This document shows positions 63,916 to 64,000 of a stretch of DNA of 64,000 nt, one piece after another (position 1 is the stretch's first letter; each line of letters starts with the position of its first letter). The stretch spans positions 144,658-208,657 of the forward strand of contig CAWIKX010000013.1 of the NCBI GenBank assembly GCA_963836695.1, given 5' to 3'. A program made the position numbers and the translations under genes. Source of the DNA: Roseiarcus sp963836695. Its GTDB lineage: Bacteria; Pseudomonadota; Alphaproteobacteria; Rhizobiales; Beijerinckiaceae. The notes under the pieces were generated by a model that saw only the letters and a program-made list of their open reading frames with translations, was not told the origin of the DNA and ran no database searches.

Positions 63916-64000
63916 AGCGGCGCCGCCGGCCTATAAGGTTCCTGGCTTCTCGCTTGGGAACTGTCTCGGTTCGCCTGCTCCGCCCTCGGAAACGGAGCCG

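Overview
The window looks like a GC-rich chromosomal segment of an alphaproteobacterium of the order Hyphomicrobiales (Rhizobiales), possibly near Beijerinckiaceae/Methylocystaceae. The basis is the S4 (rpsD) sequence, a uvrB with the long N-terminal extension usual in this group, a DUF1127 small protein, alphaproteobacterial palindromic repeats and many sugar ABC importers. I saw no tRNA, rRNA, CRISPR array, prophage or classical insertion sequence.

Positions 1-17.2 kb are an acid-sugar/sugar locus. Plus-strand genes encode an ApnL-like (D-apionate lactonase family) protein, an HpcH/HpaI aldolase and a D-2-hydroxyacid dehydrogenase. They face a long minus-strand array: a frcA-like ABC importer whose permease is a fusion of two permease domains, a GntR/FadR regulator with a probable operator, an rbs-like ABC importer whose ATPase carries an extra C-terminal domain, an otnI-otnK-otnC tetronate module and a sorbosone-dehydrogenase-like protein. 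Positions 17.4-28.2 kb are a second sugar locus: FGGY kinase, M42 hydrolase, CUT1 ABC importer (two permeases, Tat-exported binding protein, MalK-like ATPase) and creatininase family protein, with a divergent ribokinase / 3-hexulose-6-phosphate synthase / 6-phospho-3-hexuloisomerase operon. Together these suggest uptake of unidentified sugars or sugar acids, phosphorylation and cleavage into central metabolites.

Positions 28-45 kb are mixed housekeeping and solitary genes: M3 oligopeptidase, two HdeA/HdeB-like periplasmic proteins, an M24-fold protein, an orphan amino-acid-type binding protein, a sulfotransferase, prfC, a LysR regulator next to a non-pyrrolysine MttB-family methyltransferase and an MFS exporter, manC, DUF1127, rpsD and an EamA transporter. 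Positions 45-48.2 kb hold three PQQ-dehydrogenase-associated relay proteins. A 406-bp unit bounded by inverted repeats and carrying a GIY-YIG nuclease gene lies in their midst. Positions 48-55.8 kb hold a DoxX/NmrA-like/HxlR redox module, a CoA-binding/MetY fusion, a PEP-CTERM protein, a sterol-desaturase-family protein, ogt, a DUF4239 protein and a small Tat-exported protein.

The final 8 kb contain uvrB, an FAD monooxygenase, a flavin amine oxidase and an AGE-family epimerase. All are broken by many single-base indels that simple edits repair. With similar single indels in otnK, the rbs-like ATPase, manC, the metallohydrolase, the DoxX gene and the DUF4239 gene, this points to consensus-sequence errors more than gene decay. 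Frameshifted genes are therefore annotated as full-length genes with the break positions stated.
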